Of a stretch of DNA of 64,000 nt, positions 25,898-34,760 are shown in pieces. The notes beneath the pieces were generated by a model. That model worked only from the letters and a program-made list of their open reading frames with translations, did no database searches and was not told where the DNA came from. The stretch comes from CADEGL01 sp050180485. Its GTDB lineage: Bacteria; Pseudomonadota; Alphaproteobacteria; CADEGL01. A program made the translations under genes and the position numbers. The first letter of the stretch is position 1, and each line of letters starts with the position of its first letter. The DNA lies in the NCBI GenBank assembly GCA_050180485.1, contig JBFXED010000015.1, positions 24,400 through 88,399 on the forward strand, given 5' to 3'.

Positions 25898-26809
25898 TCA
25901 GTCCGCTTCCTTGGCGAAGAACTCGCGGGTGAACTCGGCGAAGGCCGCGGCGCGGCGCGTCTGGGTCGCGCCGGCCAAGCGGACCATGACCACGCGGGCG
26001 GGCACCAGCGGGTCCTTGATCGGGCGGCAGACCAAGCGCTTGCCGTCGTAGGTCAGATCTTCCGCCGGCCGCATGTTGAGCATGGAATAGCCGTGCCCGT
26101 TGGCGACCAGGCAGCGGACCATCTCGTAGGACGGCGTGCGGTGGGCGACCAAGGGCTCGATGCCGAGGGCGATGAAGCGCGAAAGGAAATATTCGCGTGT
26201 GGAGGGCAGGTCGAGCAGCACTAGAGGCTCTTTCGCCAACTCGGACAGGGAAAGCTTTGAAGTCTTCGCGAGCCGGTGGCCCTTGGGCAGCAGCACGTAA
26301 GGCTGGAATTCGGCCAGCGGCTCGGCCACCAGATCGCGGTCCGCGCCGACGGCGTAGTCATAAAGGAGCGCCAGTTCAAACGCGCCGCTCTTGAGGCCCT
26401 TGGGCAGCTCCTCGTGATGTCCCTCGGTCACGCGTATGTCCATGCCGGGATAGCGCGCGCGGACACCGGACAACAGACGGGGCACGAAGAAAGGCGCGAT
26501 GGTGACGAAACAGCCGATTTCGAGCGTGCCGGCCAACGCCTGGCCGAGGCCGGCCGCGCCGCTCTCGAACTCCCGCGCATGGTCGAGCAGGCTGCGCGCT
26601 TCGGGCAGCAGGCGGCGCCCCGCGGGCGTCAGCGCCATGCCCTGCGCATGGCGGCGCAGGAAGAGCTGCACGCCGAACTGGCCTTCGAGATCGGCGATGG
26701 CGGCCGACACGGAAGGTTGAGAGATGGACAGCGCGCGCGCGGCCGCGCTGACCTCGCCATGCTCGGCGGCGGCCACGAAATAACGAAGCTGGCGCAGGGA
26801 AAATGCCAT
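25898..26809 (-). CDS. LysR-family transcriptional regulator
   Basis: This 303-residue regulator has an N-terminal winged HTH (LRQLRYFVAAAEHGEVSAAARALSISQPSVSAAIADLE, about 5-45) and a periplasmic-binding-like effector domain from about 90. It is read in the same direction as the glutamine synthetase-like gene, 72 bases upstream of it, and divergently from the first HpaB-type gene with about 100 bases between starts. It could regulate either cluster. The divergent intergenic region carries short AT-rich dyads of the LysR type. CbbR/CysB-like effectors cannot be assigned from sequence. Confidence 0.92.
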   Translation of the reverse strand: MAFSLRQLRYFVAAAEHGEVSAAARALSISQPSVSAAIADLEGQFGVQLFLRRHAQGMALTPAGRRLLPEARSLLDHAREFESGAAGLGQALAGTLEIGCFVTIAPFFVPRLLSGVRARYPGMDIRVTEGHHEELPKGLKSGAFELALLYDYAVGADRDLVAEPLAEFQPYVLLPKGHRLAKTSKLSLSELAKEPLVLLDLPSTREYFLSRFIALGIEPLVAHRTPSYEMVRCLVANGHGYSMLNMRPAEDLTYDGKRLVCRPIKDPLVPARVVMVRLAGATQTRRAAAFAEFTREFFAKEAD

Positions 26810-26911
26810 AGGGAAAGCCTATTCAAGATAACGAAAAATTATATTTCCCCGATGCAAGGTGGGCAAGGCAAAGTCGTCCCGCAGGCCGCAGGCGACAGAG
26901 GGAGCAGGGGC
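26810..26911. promoter_or_regulatory. Divergent promoter region, LysR regulator / HpaB-type gene
   Basis: This 102-base interval separates divergent starts. It contains GAAAAATTATATTTC (26833-26847), a partly symmetrical AT-rich block, and TTCAAGATAACGAA just to its left, both plausible LysR half-sites overlapping a -10-like TATATT. An AGGGAGC ribosome-binding site precedes the HpaB-type start. The binding-site assignment is a guess from position and symmetry. Confidence 0.35.
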
Positions 26912-28366
26912 ATGATTCGCACGGGCGCGCAGTACTTGGAATCGATCCGCGACGACCGGCAGGTGTGGATGGAGGGCGAGCGCGTCAAGGACGTGCCGAA
27001 CCATCCCATGTTCAAACCCATCGTGGATATCCGTGCGCGCATCTACGACATGGCGCACGACGCCAAGACCCAGGGCGTCATGTCCTACGTCGACAAGGCG
27101 ACGGGCGAGCGCAACTGCATCGGCCACAAACTGCCATACGAGCAGAAGGACTGGCACGACAAGCGCGCCTCGGTCGACGCGGTGATGAAGGATATCGGCG
27201 GCGTCGTCATCCGCGTGGGCGACGAGACGATCGGCGAGATGTGGTCGCTCTATGACGGGCGCGACGTCCTCAACGAGGTCGATCCCCAGTTCAGCCAGAA
27301 CATCGAGCGCCACATCAAACTGGCGCTGGAAACCGACGTGTTCCATGTTTCGGCCAACACCGATCCCAAGGGCGACCGCTCCAAACGCCCGCAGGACCAG
27401 GACCCGGACATGCTGCTGCACGTGGTCAAGGAGACCGACGCCGGCATCGTCATCCGCGGTGCCAAGTACGAGACGGCCTCGGCCTATGCCAACCAGGCCT
27501 TCGTGAAGCCGACTATCGCCAACTGGGGCGACGATAAGTTGTCGGACTACGCGCTCGGCTGCATCGTGAAGATGAACGCCAAGGGGCTGAAGCATATCTG
27601 CCGCACCGGCTTCGCCGGGCGCCGGCCGGCGGTGGACTATCCCTTGGCCAACAAGTTCGACGAGGTCGACACGCTGATGGTGTTCGACGACGTGCTGATC
27701 CCGTGGGAGGACGTTCTGTTCTATCGCCACACGCGGGCGGCGTCCTACATCCGCGGCACGCTGCACCGCTACAGCGCGTTCCCGTTCGTCCTGCGCATTT
27801 TGTATGTCGCCGACATGCTGATCGGCGCGGCCCTGTTCAACGCGCGCCAGACCGGCTTGGACAAGCAGCAGGCCGTGCGCGAGAAGCTGGCCGCCCTGGC
27901 CTGTTATCGCGAAGGCATCAACGCCCATCTGACGGCGTCGATCGCCACCGCCGAGAAGAGCCCCGGCGGGCTCCTGATGCCCAACCAGTCTCTTCTTTAT
28001 ACCGGCCGCGTGCTGGCCTGCTCGCAATTGCCCGCCATGATGCATCTGGCGCGCGAGCTGTGCGGCGGTCAGATCTGCATCACGCCGGACCAGGCGTCGT
28101 TCACCTCGCCCGAAACCAAGAAGTGGCTCGAGAAATTCTATTCGGTCAACGAGGCTTGGGTCGCCGAGGACCGGCGCAAGCTCCTGGCTTTCGCCCGCGA
28201 CCTGGTGAATTCGGACTATGCCGGCCACCGGGTGACGTTCGAGCTGTTCGCCCAATCGCCGCCGTTCGCCCACTTGAACGCGGTCTACAACAACTTCAAC
28301 TTCAACGGTCCGTTGGATTTCGTCCGCAAGGCCGCGGGCCTGTCCGACCGCGTGATGAAGCAATAA
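26912..28366 (+). CDS. HpaB-family FADH2-dependent monooxygenase (copy A)
   Basis: This 484-residue protein of the 4-hydroxyphenylacetate 3-hydroxylase large-subunit family has an acyl-CoA-dehydrogenase-like fold that uses reduced flavin supplied by a separate reductase. The start RTGAQYLESIRDDRQVWMEGERVKDV, the FHVSANTDPKGDRSKRPQDQDPDMLLHVV core, the FDDVLIPWEDVLFYRHTRAA segment and the ARELCGGQICITPDQASF C-domain are typical. Family members hydroxylate phenols, pyrroles and other N-heterocycles. No HpaC-type flavin reductase gene is in the window. It is followed 14 bases later by a RidA-type gene, and the whole pair is repeated at 29.5-31.4 kb. Confidence 0.9.
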   Translation: MIRTGAQYLESIRDDRQVWMEGERVKDVPNHPMFKPIVDIRARIYDMAHDAKTQGVMSYVDKATGERNCIGHKLPYEQKDWHDKRASVDAVMKDIGGVVIRVGDETIGEMWSLYDGRDVLNEVDPQFSQNIERHIKLALETDVFHVSANTDPKGDRSKRPQDQDPDMLLHVVKETDAGIVIRGAKYETASAYANQAFVKPTIANWGDDKLSDYALGCIVKMNAKGLKHICRTGFAGRRPAVDYPLANKFDEVDTLMVFDDVLIPWEDVLFYRHTRAASYIRGTLHRYSAFPFVLRILYVADMLIGAALFNARQTGLDKQQAVREKLAALACYREGINAHLTASIATAEKSPGGLLMPNQSLLYTGRVLACSQLPAMMHLARELCGGQICITPDQASFTSPETKKWLEKFYSVNEAWVAEDRRKLLAFARDLVNSDYAGHRVTFELFAQSPPFAHLNAVYNNFNFNGPLDFVRKAAGLSDRVMKQ

Positions 28367-28380
28367 CAGGGAGACGAGCC

Positions 28381-28797
28381 ATGGCGCACAAACGATTCCG
28401 CAAGTTCAACACCAAGGATGTCTGGAAGGGGCAGGGGCTCGACAACGATTTGTCCATGGCCGTTCGCGCGGGCAACCATGTCTTCCTGCGCGGCCAGGTG
28501 GGCATGACGCTGGACAACAAGCTGGTCGGCGTCGGCGACGCGGGCGCCCAGGCGGCGCAGGCCATGAAGAACGTGAAGCAGCTTCTGGAAGAAGCGGGCT
28601 CCAAGCTCGAGCATATCTGCAAGACCACGATCTACATCACCGACCGCGCCTATCGCGAGGCGGTCTACCGAGAGGTTGGCAAGGCGCTGAAGGGCGTGCA
28701 TCCGTGCTCGACGGGCCTGATCGTCAACGGTCTGGCCATCCCCGAGTTGCTGATGGAAATCGACGTCGAAGCCGTCATTCCCGACGACGAAGCCTGA
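28381..28797 (+). CDS. RidA-family protein lacking the deaminase arginine (copy A)
   Basis: This 138-residue Rid/YjgF fold protein has the conserved end LMEIDVEAV and the central VKQLLEEAGSKLEHICKTTIYITDRAYREAVYREVGKAL. At the place where RidA enzymes have the catalytic Arg of the P-A-R-S-T motif, this protein has HPCSTGL, with Cys instead. It therefore belongs to a Rid subgroup not expected to hydrolyse enamines by the classical mechanism. It is paired with an HpaB-type monooxygenase gene, which suggests it acts on or stabilises the oxygenated product. The ATG at 28381 has GGGAGACGAG just upstream. Confidence 0.85.
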   Translation: MAHKRFRKFNTKDVWKGQGLDNDLSMAVRAGNHVFLRGQVGMTLDNKLVGVGDAGAQAAQAMKNVKQLLEEAGSKLEHICKTTIYITDRAYREAVYREVGKALKGVHPCSTGLIVNGLAIPELLMEIDVEAVIPDDEA

Positions 28798-28816
28798 TCG
28801 CAGGGAGGCGCGCGCC

Positions 28817-29491
28817 ATGACGTTCTCGCTCACCGGCCGCTGCACGCGGACCGGTATGTTCGGCATTGCCATCACCACGTCCAGCATCGCGGTGGCCAGC
28901 CGTTGCCCCTGGACGCGGGCAGGGGTGGGGGCCGTGGCGACCCAGAACATCACCAACCCGGCCATCGGCTCGAAAGGCCTCGACCTGATGGCGAAGGGAG
29001 TGAGTGCCAAGGACGCGCTCGACCAAGTGATGAAAGCGGAGAAGTTCCCGGCGTTCCGCCAGGTCGCCTTCCTGGGCAAGTCCGGCGCGCCCGCCCATTA
29101 CTCCGGCGCCAAGACGCTCGGCACCAACGCGGCCTTCGCGGGCAAGGATTCTGTCGGCATCGGCAACCTCCTGGCCAACACCAACGTGCCCAAGGCCATG
29201 GTCGAGAGCTTCGAAGGCAACGCCAGCCTCAATCTGGGCGAGCGCCTGCTGCGCGGGCTGGAAGCCGGCCTTGCGGCTGGCGGCGAGATGGGGCCGGTTA
29301 AGTCTTGCGGCCTATCGCTGGTCAGCGAACATCCCTGGCCGATCTGCGACCTGCGCGTCGACTGGGCCGACCAGCCCATCACGAAATTGCGCGAAATCTG
29401 GACCGAGTTCGAGCCGCAAATGATGACCTACGTCACCCGCGCTATCGAGCCAACGAGTGCGCCGTCCTACGGCGTGCCCGGCGATCCATAA
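28817..29491 (+). CDS. DUF1028-family protein (Ntn-hydrolase-like)
   Basis: This 224-residue protein has the DUF1028 pattern: MTFSLTGRCTRTGMFGIAITTSSIAVASRCPW at the start, GVGAVATQNITNPAIGSKGLDLMAKG, and the C-terminal half with LLRGLEAGLAAGGEMGPVKSCGLSL and DLRVDWADQPITKLREIW. The fold resembles N-terminal-nucleophile hydrolases, but the enzymatic role of the family is not established to my knowledge. Here it is wedged between two HpaB-RidA pairs, 19 bases after the first RidA, so it probably acts in the same pathway, perhaps on an amide released by ring opening. GGGAGG precedes the start. Confidence 0.85.
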   Translation: MTFSLTGRCTRTGMFGIAITTSSIAVASRCPWTRAGVGAVATQNITNPAIGSKGLDLMAKGVSAKDALDQVMKAEKFPAFRQVAFLGKSGAPAHYSGAKTLGTNAAFAGKDSVGIGNLLANTNVPKAMVESFEGNASLNLGERLLRGLEAGLAAGGEMGPVKSCGLSLVSEHPWPICDLRVDWADQPITKLREIWTEFEPQMMTYVTRAIEPTSAPSYGVPGDP

Positions 29492-29518
29492 GTTTGTTTT
29501 CTTTTTCATCGGGTTCCC

Positions 29519-30970
29519 ATGCTGCTCACCGGCCCCCAATACATCGAATCCCTCCGCGACGATCGCGAAGTCTATGTCGACGGCGAACGCGTCAAGGACG
29601 TGCCCAGCCATCCGGCGTTCCAACATGCCGTGGCGTGGCGCGCGCGCATCTACGACATGGCGCACGAGGACCGCTACCGGAGCGTTATGTCGTATGCCGA
29701 TCCGGATGGCACGTTGCAGGCGATTCCGAATCGTCCGCCGCGCAGCAGGGACGATTGGCGCGCGAAGCGCCAATGGGTCGAGACCGTCCTGGACGATCTG
29801 GACGGCATCGTCCTGCGCGTGGGCGACGAGACGGTGGGCTCGCTCTGGTCGCTGCTCGACGGGCGCAAGCTCTTGGACGAGGTCGATCCGCGTTTCGGCC
29901 GGAACATCGAGCTGCAGGTGGAGCGCGCCCGCACGCTCGACCTGATGACGGTGTCGGCCAACACCGATCCCAAGGGCGATCGCTCGCGCCGGCCTCAGGA
30001 CCAAGACCCGGACATGCTGCTGCACGTGGTCAAGGAGACGGACGCCGGTATCATCGTGCGCGGCGCCAAGTACGAGACAGCCGCACCTTATGCGCACCAG
30101 GCCTTCGTGAAGCCGACCATCGCCAACTGGGGCGACGAGAAGCTGTCGGACTATGCGCTCGGTTTCGTCTGCGCCATGAACGCGCCGGGCTTGAAGCATA
30201 TCTGTCGTACCAGCCATGCCGTGGCTCGCAGCCCGGCGGATTATCCGATCGCCAGCCGCTTTGACGAGCTGGACGCGCTGATCGTCTTCGACGATGTGCT
30301 GGTGCCGTGGGAGCAGGTGCTGTTCTACCGTCACACCCGCGCGGCGGCCTTCATCCGCGGCATGCTGCACCGCTACACCGGCTATCCGTTTCTCGCGCGC
30401 TTGCAGCGCTTCGCGGACATGATGATCGGCGCGGCGCTTCACAATGCGCGGCAGACCGGTCTGGATAAGCAGCAGGCCGTGCGCGAAAAGCTCGCCACGC
30501 TGGCGTGCTATCGCGAGAGCATCAACGCCTTCCTCACCGCCGCGATCGAGGAGGGGCAAACCAGCGAAGCGGGCCTGGTCATGCCACACCAGTCGTTGCT
30601 TTATTCCGGCCGCACCGTGGCGTGCGCCAAGCTGCCGGAGATGATGCATCTGACCCGCGAGTTATGCGGCGGACAGATCTGCGTCACGCCGGATGCGGCG
30701 TCGTTCCGCAGCCCGGAGACGGGCCCCTGGCTCGAGAAGTTCTATACCGTCAGCGACAACTGGCAGGCCGAGGACCGGCGCAAACTCTTGGCCTTCGCGC
30801 GTGACCTCGTGAACAGCGGCCATGCTGGCCACCGGGTGACGTTCCATCTGTTCGCCCAGTCGCCGCCCTTCGCCCACCTGAATGCCGTGTTCCAGACCTT
30901 CGACTGGAACCAGCCGCTGGAATTCGTGAAGAACGCCGCCGGTCTGTCCGACCGCGTGATGAAGAGTTGA
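29519..30970 (+). CDS. HpaB-family FADH2-dependent monooxygenase (copy B)
   Basis: This 483-residue paralogue of the monooxygenase encoded at 26.9 kb is near-identical in many blocks (TVSANTDPKGDRSRRPQDQDPDMLLHVVKETDAGI, VFDDVLVPWEQVLFYRHTRAA, NARQTGLDKQQAVREKLA). It diverges in the N-terminal third (HEDRYRSVMSYADPDGTLQAI versus HDAKTQGVMSYVDKATGERN) and near the substrate channel. Two copies in one operon suggest either two successive oxygenations or two related substrates. It is followed 14 bases later by its own RidA-type partner. It requires an external flavin reductase that is not encoded here. Confidence 0.9.
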   Translation: MLLTGPQYIESLRDDREVYVDGERVKDVPSHPAFQHAVAWRARIYDMAHEDRYRSVMSYADPDGTLQAIPNRPPRSRDDWRAKRQWVETVLDDLDGIVLRVGDETVGSLWSLLDGRKLLDEVDPRFGRNIELQVERARTLDLMTVSANTDPKGDRSRRPQDQDPDMLLHVVKETDAGIIVRGAKYETAAPYAHQAFVKPTIANWGDEKLSDYALGFVCAMNAPGLKHICRTSHAVARSPADYPIASRFDELDALIVFDDVLVPWEQVLFYRHTRAAAFIRGMLHRYTGYPFLARLQRFADMMIGAALHNARQTGLDKQQAVREKLATLACYRESINAFLTAAIEEGQTSEAGLVMPHQSLLYSGRTVACAKLPEMMHLTRELCGGQICVTPDAASFRSPETGPWLEKFYTVSDNWQAEDRRKLLAFARDLVNSGHAGHRVTFHLFAQSPPFAHLNAVFQTFDWNQPLEFVKNAAGLSDRVMKS

Positions 30971-30984
30971 GAAGGGATCACGCC

Positions 30985-31395
30985 ATGCCGCACGAGCGCT
31001 TGCGCAAGTACAACACCAAGACCGCGTTCCCCGAGCAGAAGCTGGACAACGATCTTTGCTGGATCGTGAAGGCGGGCAAGCGCATCTATATCCGCGGCCA
31101 AACCGGGCGGGTGTGGAACTCGGACAATGTGCTGGGCCAGGAGGACATGTACGCCCAGGCCGACAACGCCATGCAGAACATGGACATCCTGTTGAAGGAG
31201 GCGGGGGCGGGCTGGAGCGACGTCTGCGGTGTCCGCCTTTACGTCTCGGACCGCGCCTATGTGAAGCCGGTCTGCAACGCCGTCGGCAAATGGCTCAAGG
31301 GCGTGCATCCGACCATGTCGGTGCTGATCATCAAGGGCTTTGCGCGGCCCATTTACGGCATGGAAGTCGATCTGGACGTGATCCTGGAACGTTAA
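30985..31395 (+). CDS. RidA-family protein lacking the deaminase arginine (copy B)
   Basis: This 136-residue Rid-fold protein is related to the copy at 28.4 kb (HERLRKYNTKTAFPEQKLDNDL at the start, MDILLKEAGAGWSDVCGVRLYVSDRAYVKPV in the middle). The catalytic-Arg position reads HPTMSVLI, so the arginine is again missing and the substitution differs from copy A. It keeps the hydrophobic C-terminal strand GMEVDLDVIL. Its gene forms a unit with HpaB copy B. The shared loss of Arg supports a specialised, non-deaminase role for both. A start seven codons upstream is possible, but GAAGGGA favours 30985. Confidence 0.85.
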   Translation: MPHERLRKYNTKTAFPEQKLDNDLCWIVKAGKRIYIRGQTGRVWNSDNVLGQEDMYAQADNAMQNMDILLKEAGAGWSDVCGVRLYVSDRAYVKPVCNAVGKWLKGVHPTMSVLIIKGFARPIYGMEVDLDVILER

Positions 31396-31504
31396 ATTCC
31401 AGTCGCCCGCGGTTCGCCGTTGCGCTAGACCCTAGCTGTCTGACCGGGGGGCGGATGATGCGGGGCAGAGGCTATTTTTCCGAAGCTGCGGCGCGGCTCA
31501 TCCC

Positions 31505-32776
31505 ATGACCGCGATCGCCGCCCCGCTCGAGTTCCGCGACCGACAAAAGGCGATCTGGGCCAGCATCTCCGGCAATGTGCTGGAGTGGTACGACTTCGCC
31601 GTCTACGGCTATTTCGCGCCCATCATTGCCCAGAAATTCTTTCCTTCGGACTCGCCGGACTCCTCGCTGCTGGCCGCCTATGGCGCTTTCGCGGCCGGCT
31701 TCCTCATGCGTCCCTTGGGCGGCTTTCTGTTCGGCTATTTGGGCGACCGCATCGGCCGCCGCCGCACGTTGATCCTGTCCGTCGCCTTGATGGCGGTGCC
31801 AACGTTCCTGATCGGCGTGATGCCCGACTATTCCGCCATCGGGGTCTGGGCCGCCGTGCTGATCGTCGTGATGCGCATGGTGCAAGGCTTGTCGGTCGGC
31901 GGCGAATACACGACATCGGCGATCTATCTGGTGGAGCAGGCCCCGCCCGGACGGCGCGGGTTGTTTGCCTCTTGGGTCAATGTCGGCTGCATTGCCGGGA
32001 TTCTGCTGGGCTCCGCCGTCGGCGCCTTCATCCACACGTTCTGGGAGGCGGAAGTCCAGGATTGGGCTTGGCGCCTGCCGTTCTTGGCCGGTTTGTCGGT
32101 CGGCGTCCTGGGTTTTGTGCTGCGGCGCGGCTTGCCCGATTCCACCAGCGCGACCGAGTTGCGGGAACAGGCGCCGATCGCGCGCGCGTTCCGGCGCGAA
32201 TGGCGTTCCATGCTGCGCGTGTGCGGCCTCTGGCTGGCCAGCGCCATCGGCTTCTACATGATGTTTCTCTACATCACGACCTATCTGCAGCGTGAAGTGG
32301 GGTTGAGCGCCGCGTTGGCGCTGGACATCAACACGATCTCCATGGTCGTGCTGCTTTTCACCATCCCCGTCGCTGGCTACCTCTCCGATCTCGTGGGGCG
32401 CCGGATCTTCATGATCGGAGTGCCGGTCGCCCTTTTGGTGCTGTCCTATCCGCTTCTTTGGGTCATGCACCACGACGACCCGGCACTTATCCTGTCGGCG
32501 CAGATCGTGTTCGCTCTTCTTCTGGGGGCTTATGGACCCGCGATATCGGCGGTGATGGCGGAGCTGTTTCCCCGCGAGGTGCGCTGCAGCGGCATGTCCA
32601 TCGCCTACAACCTGACCTTGGGCCTGATCGGCGGCACAACGCCCATGGTGGCCACCTATCTGATCGCGCGGACCCATGACGATCTGTCCATCGCTTGGTA
32701 TTTGATGGCCGCCGCGGCGATTTCGTTCGTATCCGCCTTGTCCATTCCCGAAACGGCCAAGACGCCTTTGCGGTGA
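31505..32776 (+). CDS. MFS transporter, metabolite:H+ symporter (MHS) type (copy A)
   Basis: This 423-residue, 12-TM transporter has the MHS-family signature GNVLEWYDFAVYGYFAPIIA around TM1 and the loop 2-3 motif GDRIGRRRTL. A second half starts near residue 235 (FYMMFLYITTYLQREVGL). Relatives (ProP, KgtP, citrate and shikimate permeases) take up small carboxylates, betaines or aromatic acids with protons. Its place behind two monooxygenase-RidA pairs suggests it imports their substrate or a related acid. A very similar transporter gene follows immediately. Confidence 0.92.
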   Translation: MTAIAAPLEFRDRQKAIWASISGNVLEWYDFAVYGYFAPIIAQKFFPSDSPDSSLLAAYGAFAAGFLMRPLGGFLFGYLGDRIGRRRTLILSVALMAVPTFLIGVMPDYSAIGVWAAVLIVVMRMVQGLSVGGEYTTSAIYLVEQAPPGRRGLFASWVNVGCIAGILLGSAVGAFIHTFWEAEVQDWAWRLPFLAGLSVGVLGFVLRRGLPDSTSATELREQAPIARAFRREWRSMLRVCGLWLASAIGFYMMFLYITTYLQREVGLSAALALDINTISMVVLLFTIPVAGYLSDLVGRRIFMIGVPVALLVLSYPLLWVMHHDDPALILSAQIVFALLLGAYGPAISAVMAELFPREVRCSGMSIAYNLTLGLIGGTTPMVATYLIARTHDDLSIAWYLMAAAAISFVSALSIPETAKTPLR

Positions 32777-32812
32777 TGTGGTAACTCCTGGGCATCAAAC
32801 CGGGGGTGATAG

Positions 32813-34093
32813 ATGAGCGCAGCGGTCGCGGCGGTTGAGCCGGGGATTCGCCGCCGGGTGGTGGCGGCCGGCATCTCGGGCAATGTGCTCGAATGGTACG
32901 ACTTCGCCGTTTACGGTTATTTCGCGCCCATCATCGCGGAACGGTTCTTTCCCTCCAACTCGCCCACGGCCTCCTTGTTGGCCGCCTATGGCGCATTCGC
33001 CGCCGGCTTCCTGATGCGTCCGTTAGGGGGCTTCCTGCTCGGCCATCTGGGCGATCGCATGGGCCGGCGGAAGACGCTGATCCTTTCCGTCGTCCTCATG
33101 GCCGGGCCGACCTTCATGATCGGCGTCATGCCCGATCACGCGGACATCGGGGTGGCCGCCGCCGTCTTGATGGTCGTGATGCGGATGCTTCAAGGCTTGG
33201 CGGTGGGCGGCGAATACACCACCTCGGTCGTCTATCTGGTCGAGGAAGCGCCGCCACACCGGCGGGGGTATTACGGCTCCTGGAGCGTGTTCGGCGCCAT
33301 CGGGGGCATCCTGCTGGGCTCCGCGGTGGGTGCGTTCATTAACACGGTTTGGGCCGCCGAGGTGCATGACTGGGCGTGGCGTCTGCCGTTTCTGATCGGG
33401 CTGGCTGTCGGTCTGATCGGTTTCGTCCTTCGGCGCGGCCTGCCCGAGCCGCTGAGCGACAAGGACAGGGAAGACCACAAGCTGCCGCTGGCCAAGGCGG
33501 TGCGGGACGAAGGCCGCACTATGATGAAGGTGATCGGCATCAGCGTGGTCAACGCCGTCAGCTTCTACATGATCTTCATCTACATCACGGTGTATCTGGA
33601 GCGGCAGGTCGGCCTGCCGGCCGCCACGGCCCTCGACGTCAACACGGTCAGCATGATCGTCATGCTGGTGCTGATGCCGCTCTTCGCGCGCCTGTCCGAC
33701 CGCTTCGGGCGCAAGCCGCTCTTGGCCGCCGCCGCTTTCGGGCTTCTGCTCCTGTCCTATCCGTTGCTCTGGGTCATGCACCATCCGGACGTCATGACCA
33801 TCTTCTTGGGCCAGCTCGGCTTCTCCATCTTGGTCGGCTGCTATCTGGCGGTCCAACCCACGGCCATGGCGGAGATGTTCTCGCCCGGCGTGCGCTGCAG
33901 CGGCATGGCCGTGGCATACAATTTGACGCTTGGCATCCTCGGCGGCACGACGCCCATGGTGTGCACCTATCTGATCGAGAAGACGGGCGACGACCTGTTC
34001 ATCGCCTGGTATCTGATGGCCGCGGCCGCCGTTTCCCTGGCCGTCGTGCTGACCTTGAAGGAAACCGCCAAGGCGCCGCTTCGTTCGTCATGA
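32813..34093 (+). CDS. MFS transporter, metabolite:H+ symporter (MHS) type (copy B)
   Basis: This 426-residue tandem paralogue of the preceding transporter has the same GNVLEWYDFAVYGYFAPIIAERFFP start and GDRMGRRKTL loop, and extensive identity through both halves. The main difference is in the central cytoplasmic loop, which is longer and more charged here (EPLSDKDREDHKLPL). Tandem MHS copies next to two HpaB copies fit the idea that the whole locus has been duplicated for two related compounds. The start at ATG 32813 is close to a weak GGGGGTG ribosome-binding site. Confidence 0.92.
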   Translation: MSAAVAAVEPGIRRRVVAAGISGNVLEWYDFAVYGYFAPIIAERFFPSNSPTASLLAAYGAFAAGFLMRPLGGFLLGHLGDRMGRRKTLILSVVLMAGPTFMIGVMPDHADIGVAAAVLMVVMRMLQGLAVGGEYTTSVVYLVEEAPPHRRGYYGSWSVFGAIGGILLGSAVGAFINTVWAAEVHDWAWRLPFLIGLAVGLIGFVLRRGLPEPLSDKDREDHKLPLAKAVRDEGRTMMKVIGISVVNAVSFYMIFIYITVYLERQVGLPAATALDVNTVSMIVMLVLMPLFARLSDRFGRKPLLAAAAFGLLLLSYPLLWVMHHPDVMTIFLGQLGFSILVGCYLAVQPTAMAEMFSPGVRCSGMAVAYNLTLGILGGTTPMVCTYLIEKTGDDLFIAWYLMAAAAVSLAVVLTLKETAKAPLRSS

Positions 34094-34156
34094 CAAAGCC
34101 GTTGCATATCGGCGGCGGCACATTAACTTTTCGTGAATGAAAAGGACGGACCTAAC

Positions 34157-34618
34157 ATGACGGACGCACCACGGGTCGAGGTCTTGCCGCCCCCTGGCGC
34201 GCCGGTCTTTGGGATCGAGCGGTTCGAGGGCGTGCTCTCGCGCCGGATCCTGGCCTTCATCCTGGACTGTATCTTGATCGGCGTGCTGACCGTCCCGTTC
34301 CTGATCTTGAGTTTCGCCCTGGCGATCCTCACCTTCGGGCTTCTGGTCATCCCGATTGGCGGTGTTCTGACGTTCTTCTACTTCACCCTGTTCACGGGTG
34401 GCGCGAAGTCGGCCACGCCCGGCATGCGCCTGATGGGCATCGAGTTGCGCGATCTTCGGGGCGGGCGGCCCGATTTGTTGCAGGCGGGTGTCCGTACGCT
34501 GGTCTTCATGGCGTCCAACACGGTGTTGCCGGTCATCATCTGCGCGGTCGCCCTGTTCGACCTCCGGCGCCGCACGATCCACGACATGCTGACCTCCACG
34601 GTCGTCGTCCGCCGTTAA
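34157..34618 (+). CDS. RDD-family membrane protein
   Basis: This 153-residue protein has the RDD domain: FEGVLSRRILAFILDCILIG with Arg and Asp in the first membrane helix, a second hairpin of hydrophobic segments (about 52-75), GGAKSATPGMRLMGIELRDL, and a last helix with LVFMASNTVLPVIICAVALFDLRRRTIHDML. RDD proteins are small integral membrane proteins, some linked to Na+/H+ exchange, most of unknown role. ATG 34157 follows AAGGACGGA; an in-frame ATG at 34133 lacks a ribosome-binding site. It is a single gene. Confidence 0.85.
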   Translation: MTDAPRVEVLPPPGAPVFGIERFEGVLSRRILAFILDCILIGVLTVPFLILSFALAILTFGLLVIPIGGVLTFFYFTLFTGGAKSATPGMRLMGIELRDLRGGRPDLLQAGVRTLVFMASNTVLPVIICAVALFDLRRRTIHDMLTSTVVVRR

Positions 34619-34760
34619 CGCCCCGTCACCGTTCGGTCGCAGCGGTAGAGGCATCCGCCACAAAATTGCCCAGACATCTTCACACGGGCGTCAACTGGCC
34701 TAGGTATCCCTTAGCGCACGGCGGAGATCGCCCCGCCGCTTGCGCGAACGGAGAACCACC

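Noticed and set aside
34133..34156. Upstream start for the RDD protein
   Set aside because: No ribosome-binding site precedes it, whereas AAGGACGGA is well placed before ATG 34157.
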